Origin: a bacterium | Lineage (GTDB): Bacteria > Myxococcota_A > Bradymonadia > REDH01 | Length of the DNA: 32,305 nucleotides | Assembly: GCA_030427825.1 (NCBI GenBank) | Contig: JAUICO010000055.1 | Location: 1 to 32,305 of the forward strand | Direction of reading: 5' to 3' | Shown: in pieces, positions 15,472-24,141 of the stretch | Numbering within the stretch: position 1 is the stretch's first letter | Layout: each line of letters starts with the position of its first letter | Position numbers and translations under genes: made by a program | Notes under the pieces: generated by a model | What the model was told of the DNA's origin: nothing | Database searches by the model: none | Seen by the model: the letters and a program-made list of their open reading frames with translations, nothing else

Positions 15472-17115
15472 ATGATCAGCAACTCGAGACGGATGTTGGT
15501 TGCGGTGTCAGCTATGGCAGTGGCGCTGTGCGCTCCTGCTCTGATTGTGACCACGACGGCCTCTGCGCAGGCAGACTTCGAGTTTCAGGAAGCCGCCGAG
15601 CCGGCCGCTGTGCCGCAGCAGGCGACGATCAGCCCTGCGGACGTTGCGGCATTGGACGCGGCCGACGCGGCTTTCGCGCGCGACGACTTCGAGAATGCGA
15701 GCATTCAGTACTGGCAGGTACTTGCTGACGATCCGGCAGCAACCGATCCGGCGACTTCACGGGCGCAGTTCGGTATTGCCCGCTCGCTCGTGCGCATGGG
15801 GCTGCTGCAGGGAGCGCTGCTCTTCTTCGACGAGATTGTCGCCCGCGGTCCGCAGCACCCCCACTTTCAGGAGTCTGCACCGTGGATGGTGTTGATCGCC
15901 CGTCGCCTTCCGGGCGACACGGAGATGCTTCGTCGCGTGTCGGTGTTCGCGGAGCTCTTCCCCGACCGGGTTGAGGACAAGTACCGCGACGAGATGGCCT
16001 ACATGCTGGGTCAGCACTTCTACAACGTCGGCGACCTTGAGCGCGCCCTGCAATACCTCGATGTGGTGGCGCAGACGTCGGACTTCTACCCGCGCTCGCT
16101 CTTCCTCGCCGCGATCACGAACGTTCGCAGCTACGACGCGCAGCCCGCGGTCAACAGCCTCCGAGAGCTGCTGGTGCTGTCAGAGCAATCCCGAGGAAGC
16201 GACGAGGAGATGCAGAAGTTGGGCGACCTCGCGCGCATCACGCTGGCGCGGACCTTCTACTCGACGGGCGAGTACGACAAGGCGCTGCAGCACTACGGCG
16301 CCATTGAGCAGGCCGATGCGTATTGGCTTGAGGCGATCTTCGAGTCGTCATGGGCGTACTTTCAGACGGATGAGTACAATCGGGCGCTGGGCAATCTGCA
16401 CAGCCTGAACTCCCCCTTCTTCAACGATCGCTATTACCCGGAAGCTCCTATCCTTCAGGCGGTGATCTTCTTCTACAACTGCCGCTTTGAAGAAGTGCGA
16501 CTCATCATCGATGAATTCAACTACGTGTACGTGCCGTTGCGAGAGGAACTGCAGATCACCCTCGACGGCCTCTTCTCGGATGAAGACGCATTCAACTTCC
16601 TTCGCGACGCGGACGCCCGCGCGGAGACCGAGAAGGGCTTCGACCCGCGCCTCAGCCAGATCGTGGCTGCGACGCTGAGCGACCGATCGCTGGTCGACTC
16701 CCTGGCCTTCATCGATCAGCTGGATCGCGAAGCCGCATACATCGAAGGCGACGCGACCAGTTGGACGGGCACGGAGCTGGCTGACTACGTGTACGGCGAG
16801 ATCGTCGCGATTCGCGAGCTGTCGATCGGCGATGCCGGTTCGCTGGTGCGCGGTCGACTGGAGACCATTCTTCGAGAACTGCAGGAGAAGGAGCGAGAGG
16901 CCAGCGCGATTCTTGTTGAGACTGACCTGGCGGAGGCGAACGCGATCTCGGCCGGCCTGCGCGGCGAGCTGGCCGGCGCCGGCGGTGCCGCCGACGGTGA
17001 GCCCCGCGAAGTGCACCCGGAGCAGATGTTCTGGACCTTCGACGGGGAGTATTGGCGCGATGAACTCGGTTACTACTCGTACCATGTGGCGTCGCGCTGC
17101 CAGGATGGTGAATGA
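15472..17115 (+). CDS. Exported TPR protein, first gene of the Glt-like cluster
   Basis: This 547-residue protein has a signal peptide (basic N-region MISNSRRM, hydrophobic core, TASAQ end), so it is periplasmic or outer-membrane associated. TPR-like helix pairs are visible, for example FGIARSLVRMGLLQGALLFF, YMLGQHFYNVGDLERALQYL and ARTFYSTGEYDKALQHYGAI. Tyr/Phe-rich helices follow, then a long Glu-rich helix near residues 460-500 and a distinctive end WTFDGEYWRDELGYYSYH. From memory, similar FDGEYWRDELG endings occur in TPR proteins of this phylum, next to gliding genes; I cannot check this here. ATG 15472 follows GGGGAAAG; an in-frame GTG at 15457 is less likely. The gene stops 116 bases before the next start. 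Confidence 0.75.
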   Translation: MISNSRRMLVAVSAMAVALCAPALIVTTTASAQADFEFQEAAEPAAVPQQATISPADVAALDAADAAFARDDFENASIQYWQVLADDPAATDPATSRAQFGIARSLVRMGLLQGALLFFDEIVARGPQHPHFQESAPWMVLIARRLPGDTEMLRRVSVFAELFPDRVEDKYRDEMAYMLGQHFYNVGDLERALQYLDVVAQTSDFYPRSLFLAAITNVRSYDAQPAVNSLRELLVLSEQSRGSDEEMQKLGDLARITLARTFYSTGEYDKALQHYGAIEQADAYWLEAIFESSWAYFQTDEYNRALGNLHSLNSPFFNDRYYPEAPILQAVIFFYNCRFEEVRLIIDEFNYVYVPLREELQITLDGLFSDEDAFNFLRDADARAETEKGFDPRLSQIVAATLSDRSLVDSLAFIDQLDREAAYIEGDATSWTGTELADYVYGEIVAIRELSIGDAGSLVRGRLETILRELQEKEREASAILVETDLAEANAISAGLRGELAGAGGAADGEPREVHPEQMFWTFDGEYWRDELGYYSYHVASRCQDGE

Positions 17116-17231
17116 AGCAGGCTGAACTGCGAAGAAATCGAGAGACTGTCAGCGCTGCGGGACCTGCCGCGCCACGACGGGAAGAACGACGACGGGAAGA
17201 ACACCGCGTCTGCAACGGCAGGCAGAGGGAC

Positions 17232-20200
17232 ATGAGCATGCGGACATCCAGTTACCTGATTGCGCTGGCGGCCTTCGGCCTGCTGGCGTTTGCTTCGAGT
17301 GCCTCGGCCCAGGTCGAAGAGCAGAAGGAGGAAGCGGAGGTTCAATCCTTCGAGATCGACCAGGTGGAACGTGAACGCGTGCTCGAGGAGGCCCAGTCCG
17401 GCCCCGAGACCGACATGTCCTGGATGCAGGACGACGTTGACATTCAGGAGCTGGAGCGTCGCGAGACTGCTATCCGCCGTCTGCGTGACCTTGTCGAAGG
17501 GACCCCGACCGGAGACGCGGGCCGGCCGGAGTACATGTTCCGCCTCGCGGAGCTCTACTTCGAGCAGGGACGAACCTACGAGGCACGCGCCTACGAGCGC
17601 CGCGACGAGGCATTTGCGATTCGTGCGCAGAACGAGCGCCGTGCGGATGCATACGAGCAGGCTGCGGCGGACGACCTTGCCCAGTCAGAGCGGCTCTCGA
17701 GCGACGCGGCGGCGCTGTACGCGGAGCTGTACCAGACCTACTCTGACACCTACGAGAACATGGACGCGGTGCTCTACTACCTGGGTTCCTCGTTTCTGCG
17801 CATGGAGCAGCGGGAAGCGGCCAAACAGATCTACGAAGAGCTGGGTACCCGGTACCCGCGCTCGGACTACCTGCCGCAGGGCATGCTGATGCTTGGCGAG
17901 CTCGCCTTCGAAGCCGGCGACCTGGAAGAGGCGCTGCGATACTACGAGATCGTAATCCAGCGGCCAAACTCTGTGGCGTATCCCTACGGGCTCTACAAGA
18001 AGGCCTGGTGCCTCTACAACATGGCGGCCTCGCGCGGCGAATTTGAAGAGGCCCTGCAGCTGCTTTATGACGCCGTGCAGGCCTCGCAACAGACCGCGTC
18101 CGGACAGCGCATGGCGCTGACCCGTCAGGCGCTCCGTGACATGGCGCTCTTCTATGCTGAGGTCTACGACGGCGACCGCGCGATGGCCTTCTTTGAGGAG
18201 ATTGCGCCGGATGACTACGTCGATCTGGTCGAGCGCCTTGCGCGAATCTACGGCGACAAGGCCCTCTATGATGACTCCAACACCCTGTACCAGCAGCTGA
18301 TCGCGTTGAATCGCGATAGCTTCAAGGTCGTGCAGTACCAGGCGGAGATTGTCCGCAATACACAGCCGGACGAGAGCGCATCTGAGGTCGACATCGTGCG
18401 AGAGATTCGCGCCCTGGTCCGCCTGTTCAACACCTCGCGCTCATTTGACGATGCGACTCCAGCGCTGGTCGCCGAGGTCAGCACGAGCATCGAGACTCTC
18501 CTGCGGCAGGTGGCGACCACCTACCACCGGGAAGGGCAGGTAACCCAGAACGAGCAGTACTACGCGTTGGCGTTCTCGTTGTACGAGGACTACGCGGCGA
18601 ATTTCCCCGATGGGGAGCACGCGTACACGATGTGGTTCTACTACGCCGAGATGCTGTACCGGAACGAGGACTGGCTGGCGGCCGCGAACGCGTATGATGC
18701 GGCGCTGGCCCGCTCGCCGCAGGAAGGCGGACAGTACGATGATGAGGCAAACTACGGCTCCTGCCTGGCGCGCACGAAGCTGGTGGACCTGAGCGGTACG
18801 ACAACAGCGACAACCGGTCAGGCGATGGCGGCGGAAGACGATCTGCCACCGATTCCGCAGCCGCGGGAAATCCCGGAGGAGTATCAGGTCATGATGTCCT
18901 CCTGCGATCGCTTTCTTGCGAGCGAGCCGGAGCCCGCAATCGCCGCCGAGATCGAGTACGCGGTGGCCTATGTATACTACGATTACGACCACCTCGACGA
19001 GGCGGTGGACCGCTTCGGTGGTCTCGCGTTGTCTCGCGGCGTCATCGACGAGCAGCGCTCACTGGTCGCCGCCGAGCTGGTGCTCGACAGCCTGGTGCTG
19101 CAGCGAAAGTATGGCGAGATGCGAGAGTGGATCGAGCGCATTCAGGGCTCCAGCCTGAACAACACAGAGCTGGGCCCGCGCCTGCTGCTGCTGCACGAGC
19201 AGATTTCCTTCCGCGAGTGTCGCGACATGCAGACTGCGGACGACCACGAGGGCGCATCGCAGTGCTTCTTTGAGTTCGTGAACAACAATCTGGACTCGGA
19301 GCTGGTCGACCGCGGGATCTACAACGCGGCGATCTCGTTCCGCGAGATTAACAATCTCGACTACTCCATCGCGATGTTTGAGCAGCTTCCGGTGCTGGCC
19401 CCGAATTCTGACCTGGTTCCCGACACGGTATACGAGCTGGGTCGTACCTTTCATCGCCTCGCCGTCTACGATGTCGCAGCGGACTACTACGAGCGCTACA
19501 TCGGCTACGAAGACGAGGGAGAGAACGCTGTGAACGCGTTGGCAAACGCGGCGCAGTTCCGCCAGGGCCTGGGGCAGCACGAGCTCGCGTTGCGCGACCT
19601 TCGTGCCTACATCGATGTCGTAGAAGACAGCGATGACCACGGTGACGAGGCGGAAGCGGAAGCGCAGTATCAGATCGGTCGTACCCAGCGTGCACGTGGA
19701 GAAGACGACGCTGCGATTCGGGCGTTCGAGAAGGTTGTTGATGATTTCCGTCGCGACGCTCCGAGCCGCGCGATCGAGGCCCAGGGGCAGATCGCGGACA
19801 TCTACGCAGAGCGGGAACGTGAAGATCGTGCCCGACGAGCCTACAACGACACGCTTGAGTTGATCCGCGGATTGGACCCGGAGACGCGCGCTGAGCTCAG
19901 TTTCGGCGCTCTGGATGCCGCGTCGAAGGCGCAGTTCATGCTGGCCGAGGAGGTGTTCGCCCGATTCGAGGCGACAGACATTGAGGGCCGAACGGATGAG
20001 GCCATTCAGGAAGCGGTGCGCGAGAAGCAGGAGCTCGGCGCAGAGGCGACGCGGCTCTACGACGCCGTCGTGTTCGAGTTCGCCCGACCCGGTTGGATGA
20101 TCGCGTCGCTGACCCGCCTCGGACAACTCTACCACGTATTCTACAAGCAGGTGATCGACGCGCCGGTGCCCCGTGGACTCGATCCGCTGGTCGAAGAGGA

Positions 20201-20480
20201 ATACCGCACCGAAATCGAGCGAATCGCCGAAGATCAGCGCCAGGAGGCGATGGCGCGCTATATGCGAGCCATCGAGATCGCGCGCGAGACCGGCTGGTTC
20301 AACAGCTACTCCGAGCTGGCTGCGCAGCTGCTGCAGGAGATCGATCCGGCCTTCCGCGCCGGCAGTGAGGCGCGCATTCCTGCGGGCTACGACTCGATCG
20401 GATTCTACCGAAGCGGCTACCTCGCGCCGAGCGGTGCGAATGAACTCTCTATCGGCGCTCCCTCGGGAGGAAACGAATGA
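17232..20480 (+). CDS. gltD: Large exported TPR protein, GltD/AgmU-like
   Basis: The 1082-residue protein has a signal peptide (MSMRTSSYLIALAAFGLLAFASSASA) and then TPR and TPR-like helix pairs for nearly its whole length, such as MLMLGELAFEAGDLEEALRY, YNAAISFREINNLDYSIAMF and YQIGRTQRARGEDDAAIRAF. A periplasmic scaffold is the natural reading. Its size, export signal and place immediately before a TPR lipoprotein, a GltF-like and a PglI-like gene match M. xanthus GltD (AgmU), which spans the periplasm in the gliding machine; the symbol rests on that context and is tentative. The start is ATG 17232, after AGAGGG; the frame is open back to 17112, but those residues would bury the signal peptide. 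The stop overlaps the next ATG. Confidence 0.75.
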   Translation: MSMRTSSYLIALAAFGLLAFASSASAQVEEQKEEAEVQSFEIDQVERERVLEEAQSGPETDMSWMQDDVDIQELERRETAIRRLRDLVEGTPTGDAGRPEYMFRLAELYFEQGRTYEARAYERRDEAFAIRAQNERRADAYEQAAADDLAQSERLSSDAAALYAELYQTYSDTYENMDAVLYYLGSSFLRMEQREAAKQIYEELGTRYPRSDYLPQGMLMLGELAFEAGDLEEALRYYEIVIQRPNSVAYPYGLYKKAWCLYNMAASRGEFEEALQLLYDAVQASQQTASGQRMALTRQALRDMALFYAEVYDGDRAMAFFEEIAPDDYVDLVERLARIYGDKALYDDSNTLYQQLIALNRDSFKVVQYQAEIVRNTQPDESASEVDIVREIRALVRLFNTSRSFDDATPALVAEVSTSIETLLRQVATTYHREGQVTQNEQYYALAFSLYEDYAANFPDGEHAYTMWFYYAEMLYRNEDWLAAANAYDAALARSPQEGGQYDDEANYGSCLARTKLVDLSGTTTATTGQAMAAEDDLPPIPQPREIPEEYQVMMSSCDRFLASEPEPAIAAEIEYAVAYVYYDYDHLDEAVDRFGGLALSRGVIDEQRSLVAAELVLDSLVLQRKYGEMREWIERIQGSSLNNTELGPRLLLLHEQISFRECRDMQTADDHEGASQCFFEFVNNNLDSELVDRGIYNAAISFREINNLDYSIAMFEQLPVLAPNSDLVPDTVYELGRTFHRLAVYDVAADYYERYIGYEDEGENAVNALANAAQFRQGLGQHELALRDLRAYIDVVEDSDDHGDEAEAEAQYQIGRTQRARGEDDAAIRAFEKVVDDFRRDAPSRAIEAQGQIADIYAEREREDRARRAYNDTLELIRGLDPETRAELSFGALDAASKAQFMLAEEVFARFEATDIEGRTDEAIQEAVREKQELGAEATRLYDAVVFEFARPGWMIASLTRLGQLYHVFYKQVIDAPVPRGLDPLVEEEYRTEIERIAEDQRQEAMARYMRAIEIARETGWFNSYSELAAQLLQEIDPAFRAGSEARIPAGYDSIGFYRSGYLAPSGANELSIGAPSGGNE

Positions 20481-21766
20481 ACAATCTGAAGCTCAGTCAC
20501 ACGACGATGATCGCGAATCTCAGGGGATTCGCCGCCTGCGCAGTGGCTGCCGGAATGCTGTTGATTTCGGCATGCGGCGGTGGGCAGACGACGACAACCA
20601 CTACGACCACCGAAGCGACCGGGCCGACGACGGTCACAGAGTCACCCCAAAGGGGCGGGCGGCACGATGCGACGCCTGTGGAGACCGGGCCCACCCCGGA
20701 GGAGATCGCTGCGCGACGGGCCGCAGAGGCTCGCGCGGCCCTCGACCAGGCGGCGGAGCTGTACGACGCAGGCAGCGTCGGCAACCGGCCGTATGATCGC
20801 ATCGCCCAGCTGTTGAATTCGTCGCTGGAGGTGAACCCTCAGCAGGCGGAGGCCTGGTTCAATCTGGGCCTGCTCAATCATGAGCAGGGCGACACGCAGG
20901 CAGCGATCGAAGCCTACGAACAGGCAGGCAGCGTTGACCGCTACTTCGCCCGCGGCCTGGCGAATATCGGCATGATTCAGCTTGAGCAGGGCGACGAAGC
21001 CGCGGCTCGTGCTACCTTCAGACAGTGCATTGAGCGCAGCCAGATCGAGCCCGGATGCAACATCAATCTGACGGTCCTGGAGATGCGTGCCAACGCCGGA
21101 CGTCCGGCGACCGAAGAGCAATCACAGCAGTGGATCAACCGCCTCCGTTTTGCTCTTGGTGGCGATGCAATGAACGCAAACGCGTACGCGAATCTATCTC
21201 GTGTGTACTTCGAGCTGGGTCGCGTCGAGCTCGCTCGGCTGGTCTGCGAGACGGCAATCCTGCAGCAGATCGACGACGCGGTGCTTCACAATCAGCTGGG
21301 GCTGATCGCCCTCGCAGAAGACGACGTTATTGCGGCGTACGGTGAGTTTCAGGCCGCGGTCCAGCGCGATCCCAACTACCTCGATGCGCACATGAACATC
21401 GGCGCGATGGCACTCTCACTGCGAGACCACGCGACCGCTAAGGCGTCCTTTGAGACGGTACTGGCCCAGGACCCTGACAACCTTGACGCGCGCCTTGCAT
21501 ACGGTGTCGCGCTGCGTGGCGTTGAAGATTTCGACGGCGCGGCACGCGAATACAACGCGGTGCTGGCAGCCCAGCCGCAGAACAGCGACGCGATCTTCAA
21601 TCTCGGCGTTCTCAATCAGGAATTCCTGCAGAATTATGATGCTGCGCTTGAATACTACCGGCAGTATCAGTCGGTCGCGCCGACGGGAGCGCACGCTGAA
21701 TCTGTGGCGCAGCGCATCACCGTGATCAGTGATCTGCTGGAGTTCATGGACGAAGGTGGGATGTAG
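20477..21766 (+). CDS. gltE: TPR lipoprotein, GltE/AglT-like
   Basis: The 429-residue protein has a signal peptide with lipobox LISAC (Cys33), a Thr-rich stretch after it (QTTTTTTTTEAT), then at least six TPR-like units (for example AWFNLGLLNHEQGDTQAAIEA, ANIGMIQLEQGDEAAARATF and IFNLGVLNQEFLQNYDAALEYY). It should be anchored in a membrane, probably the outer one. Its start overlaps the previous stop (ATGA) and has a strong GGAGGAAACG ribosome site, so it is translationally coupled to the GltD-like gene. In M. xanthus, AglT/GltE is a TPR lipoprotein needed for gliding; assignment here is by domain order and neighbours and is tentative. Confidence 0.75.
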   Translation: MNNLKLSHTTMIANLRGFAACAVAAGMLLISACGGGQTTTTTTTTEATGPTTVTESPQRGGRHDATPVETGPTPEEIAARRAAEARAALDQAAELYDAGSVGNRPYDRIAQLLNSSLEVNPQQAEAWFNLGLLNHEQGDTQAAIEAYEQAGSVDRYFARGLANIGMIQLEQGDEAAARATFRQCIERSQIEPGCNINLTVLEMRANAGRPATEEQSQQWINRLRFALGGDAMNANAYANLSRVYFELGRVELARLVCETAILQQIDDAVLHNQLGLIALAEDDVIAAYGEFQAAVQRDPNYLDAHMNIGAMALSLRDHATAKASFETVLAQDPDNLDARLAYGVALRGVEDFDGAAREYNAVLAAQPQNSDAIFNLGVLNQEFLQNYDAALEYYRQYQSVAPTGAHAESVAQRITVISDLLEFMDEGGM

Positions 21767-21884
21767 ATCCGCGCAGGGCAGAGAGCTTTGTACGGGAAAA
21801 AGTGTATTTGGTGATGGAACTGCCGCACAACGGTGGTGTCGAAAGCAGTGAAGGCAATCGGGCGATCCGGTCAGGAGGAGTGGG

Positions 21885-22175
21885 ATGATGAAGTATGTAG
21901 CCGCAATGGTATCGGTAGCAGCGATGTTGCTCTCGGCCCCTGCGTTCGCGCAGGACGGCGCCGGGGCGGAAGGGGAAGGCGTGATCGTCGGCGAAGATGG
22001 TGCGGTGTACGAAGCCGAAACCAACTACAACTTCGAGGACGATATCGTCGAAGGCGCGTTGCTTGCACCGGATGGCGACCTGCTGACGGGCTCTCGTCAC
22101 GGGAAGACCTCCAGCCTGATCAATATTCGTGCAGATTTTGTGCCTGAGATGGTCCGTTCGGTCGAAGAACTCTGA
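21885..22175 (+). CDS. gltF: Small exported GltF/CglF-like protein
   Basis: The 96-residue protein has a signal peptide (cleavage after AFA, residue 22), a short acidic linker, and a compact conserved-looking core: NFEDDIVEGALLAPDGD (49-65), SLINIRADFVPEM (77-89) and a SVEEL end. I recall a similar FEDDxVEGxLxxPDG...SLIxIRxxFxPE pattern in M. xanthus GltF (also called CglF), a periplasmic gliding protein that lies between gltE and gltG, the same place as here. That recollection is not verified against a database. A GGAGGAG ribosome site precedes two adjacent ATGs. Confidence 0.7.
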   Translation: MMKYVAAMVSVAAMLLSAPAFAQDGAGAEGEGVIVGEDGAVYEAETNYNFEDDIVEGALLAPDGDLLTGSRHGKTSSLINIRADFVPEMVRSVEEL

Positions 22176-22235
22176 TCGACCTCGAGCGGAACCCCACGTG
22201 GACGGCACGGTCGTCCAACTTAGCAGGATAGCGAC

Positions 22236-24023
22236 ATGGCGGATTCAAGCGTCTTTGTTTTCGAAATACAGCAGGAAGGTCAGCCCGCCCGGACGGAGCG
22301 ACTTTCACTGGATGTCATCAAGATAGGGAGCCACGCGAAGTCGCACCTTTGTCTGAATGACCCGGACGTCAGCCGCGTCCACGCAGTTCTCGAGCGCCGC
22401 GGCGACGAGGTGTTCCTGATCGACCTGGGATCCGGCCGCGGGACGATGGTGAACGGCGAGCGCATCAACAAGCGCCAGCTTTTCTCCGGCGACCGCATCA
22501 CGGTGGGCAGCACGGAGGTAGTTTTCCGAATCGGTGCGGCCCGTGAGGAAGCGGCGATTGCGGCGGCTCAGGCCTCGGGTGTCGCCGGCGCCGCGGTGCG
22601 TCGCGGCTCACGGACTCCGGATTCAGCGCTATACTCGCGCCGCTTTCTGTCTCGGCCTGCCTCGACCGACGGCTCTGTCGAAATCGCTGTGCTCGCGAAC
22701 GACTTCGTAATCTACGATGAGATTTTCAACCCGCCGAAGAACATCGTTCTCGGCAGTGAGGCGGGCTGCACCTTTCCGCTGGAACACCCCTCGATGGGCT
22801 CCACGCCCTTTACGCTGGTGTCCGCCGAAGGAGGCGAGCCGCAGCTGCACCTGAACGCAGAGATGCAGGGTGAGCTGTACGTCGGAACCGATCGGTACAC
22901 GATCGCCGAGGCTTTCGAGCAGGGCGTTGTCAAGGGCGGGAAGCGTGGTTCTGTGCGCCTTGCACAGGACACCCGTGCCCGTCTGGTGTTTGGAGATGTG
23001 CAGGTCTTCCTGCACCGTTCATCGAAGCCTGCGCTCGTTCTGCCGCCCTATATTGGCGCGATTGCGCCGGTGCTGGTCTTCTTTGGTGTGTCCTTTCTGC
23101 TCCATGCTCTCTTCATGGCGCTGATCTTCTGGTACCCGAGCGGTGTGGGAGACTTCGACAACGATCGATTCGATCCGAATAACCGCTTCGTCCAGATGGT
23201 AATCGAGGAACCGATCGAGGAGCAGATTGAGGAGCCGGACTGGCTCGAAGAGGACGAAGGGCAGGACGACGGTGCCGAAGGCGAAGAGGGCAGAGCCGGC
23301 GACGAGCGCGAAGAGAACGAAGACTCGCGGATGGCCGTTGAAGGCGACAACACCGAGGCACCGACGGAGCTGGCTCGTGCGGAGGCGCGCCTCGAGGCGT
23401 TGCAGACGGGTGCTCTGGCAGTGCTGACGAACGTCGGCCCCAGCAGCATCTTTGGGAGCGAGGCATCGGGGTACGATGACCTGACCGCCATCGGCGGTGT
23501 CGGTACGGCGGACCAGCTCGGCGCGTCGTACGGTATGGGTGGACTCGGACAATACGGCGGTGGACTGTCGGCGGGTGGTGGTCGTGGCGGCTCCGGTTTC
23601 GGCAGCGGACCGATCGCGGTGCGCGGGCGAGCGAGCAATGAGCAGGTGGGTCATGAGCTTCGCGACATCTCGGATCGTTCGGAACGGCGCGTTTCGGTGC
23701 GCCCCGGCAACCCTTCAATCCGCGGCCAGCTTGATCGCTCGATCATTCAGCGCGTGATCCGCCAGCATCGTCGCGAGATTCGTGCCTGCTACGAGTCTGC
23801 GTTGCAGCGTGACCCCGACCTCGACGGTCGCGTAGTTGTGGCATTCGTAATCGACCCCTCAGGGTCGGTGGCCGGTTCGCGGATCGAGAGCTCGACGATC
23901 GGAAACAGCAGCGTTGAGAACTGTGTCGCGACCCGTGTACGTCGGTGGCGTTTCCCCGAGCCGCGGGGTGGTGGCACCGTGCGTGTAAGTTACCCCTTCG
24001 TGTTCACAGCGGACGGGAACTGA
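22236..24023 (+). CDS. gltG: FHA-TM-TonB_C-like protein, GltG/PglI-like
   Basis: The 595-residue protein has an N-terminal FHA domain (28-98) with SRVH (46-49) and GSGRGTMVNGERI; the first loop reads IGSHAKS instead of GRS. A beta-rich region follows (about 147-262), then one membrane helix (274-299), a very acidic periplasmic stretch (325-367), a Gly-rich linker, and a C-terminal domain (about 496-593) with RACYESAL, VVVAFVIDPSG and VRRWRFPEP, the AgmX/PglI C-terminal pattern, a TonB-like fold. Such proteins link cytoplasmic phospho-signalling to periplasmic partners; M. xanthus GltG and GltJ share this layout. There is no zinc ribbon or GYF domain, which favours PglI (GltG) over AgmX (GltJ). 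The gene follows the GltF-like gene by 60 bases. Confidence 0.85.
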   Translation: MADSSVFVFEIQQEGQPARTERLSLDVIKIGSHAKSHLCLNDPDVSRVHAVLERRGDEVFLIDLGSGRGTMVNGERINKRQLFSGDRITVGSTEVVFRIGAAREEAAIAAAQASGVAGAAVRRGSRTPDSALYSRRFLSRPASTDGSVEIAVLANDFVIYDEIFNPPKNIVLGSEAGCTFPLEHPSMGSTPFTLVSAEGGEPQLHLNAEMQGELYVGTDRYTIAEAFEQGVVKGGKRGSVRLAQDTRARLVFGDVQVFLHRSSKPALVLPPYIGAIAPVLVFFGVSFLLHALFMALIFWYPSGVGDFDNDRFDPNNRFVQMVIEEPIEEQIEEPDWLEEDEGQDDGAEGEEGRAGDEREENEDSRMAVEGDNTEAPTELARAEARLEALQTGALAVLTNVGPSSIFGSEASGYDDLTAIGGVGTADQLGASYGMGGLGQYGGGLSAGGGRGGSGFGSGPIAVRGRASNEQVGHELRDISDRSERRVSVRPGNPSIRGQLDRSIIQRVIRQHRREIRACYESALQRDPDLDGRVVVAFVIDPSGSVAGSRIESSTIGNSSVENCVATRVRRWRFPEPRGGGTVRVSYPFVFTADGN

Positions 24024-24088
24024 GCCTCGGACGCTCGGCGGCACGCTTGCCGATCTGACGGACGATCCACTAGACTGCAGTCACCGTA

Positions 24089-24125
24089 GCGTGCGGGCGA
24101 TCCAGCCCGCTGCGCGGTCATTTTT
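24089..24125 (+). terminator. Possible intrinsic terminator or attenuator after gltG-like gene
   Basis: GCGGGC-GATCCA-GCCCGC (24093-24110), extended by an outer GCG/CGC pair, is followed five bases later by TTTTT (24121-24125). This fits a Rho-independent terminator for the Glt-like cluster. It ends only a few bases before the ribosome site (GGGAGGG, 24128-24134) of the next gene, so it may instead regulate read-through. Confidence 0.5.
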
Positions 24126-24141
24126 ATGGGAGGGTCGCTGC

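Noticed and set aside
17112..17231. Longer N-terminus for the GltD-like protein, starting at an ATG that overlaps the upstream stop
   Set aside because: It would place 40 Arg-rich residues before a clean signal peptide, and ATG 17232 has its own AGAGGG ribosome site.
20590..20640. Thr-rich run after the lipobox of the GltE-like lipoprotein as a phase-variable repeat
   Set aside because: The Thr codons are mixed (ACG, ACA, ACC, ACT) and short; it looks like an ordinary linker.
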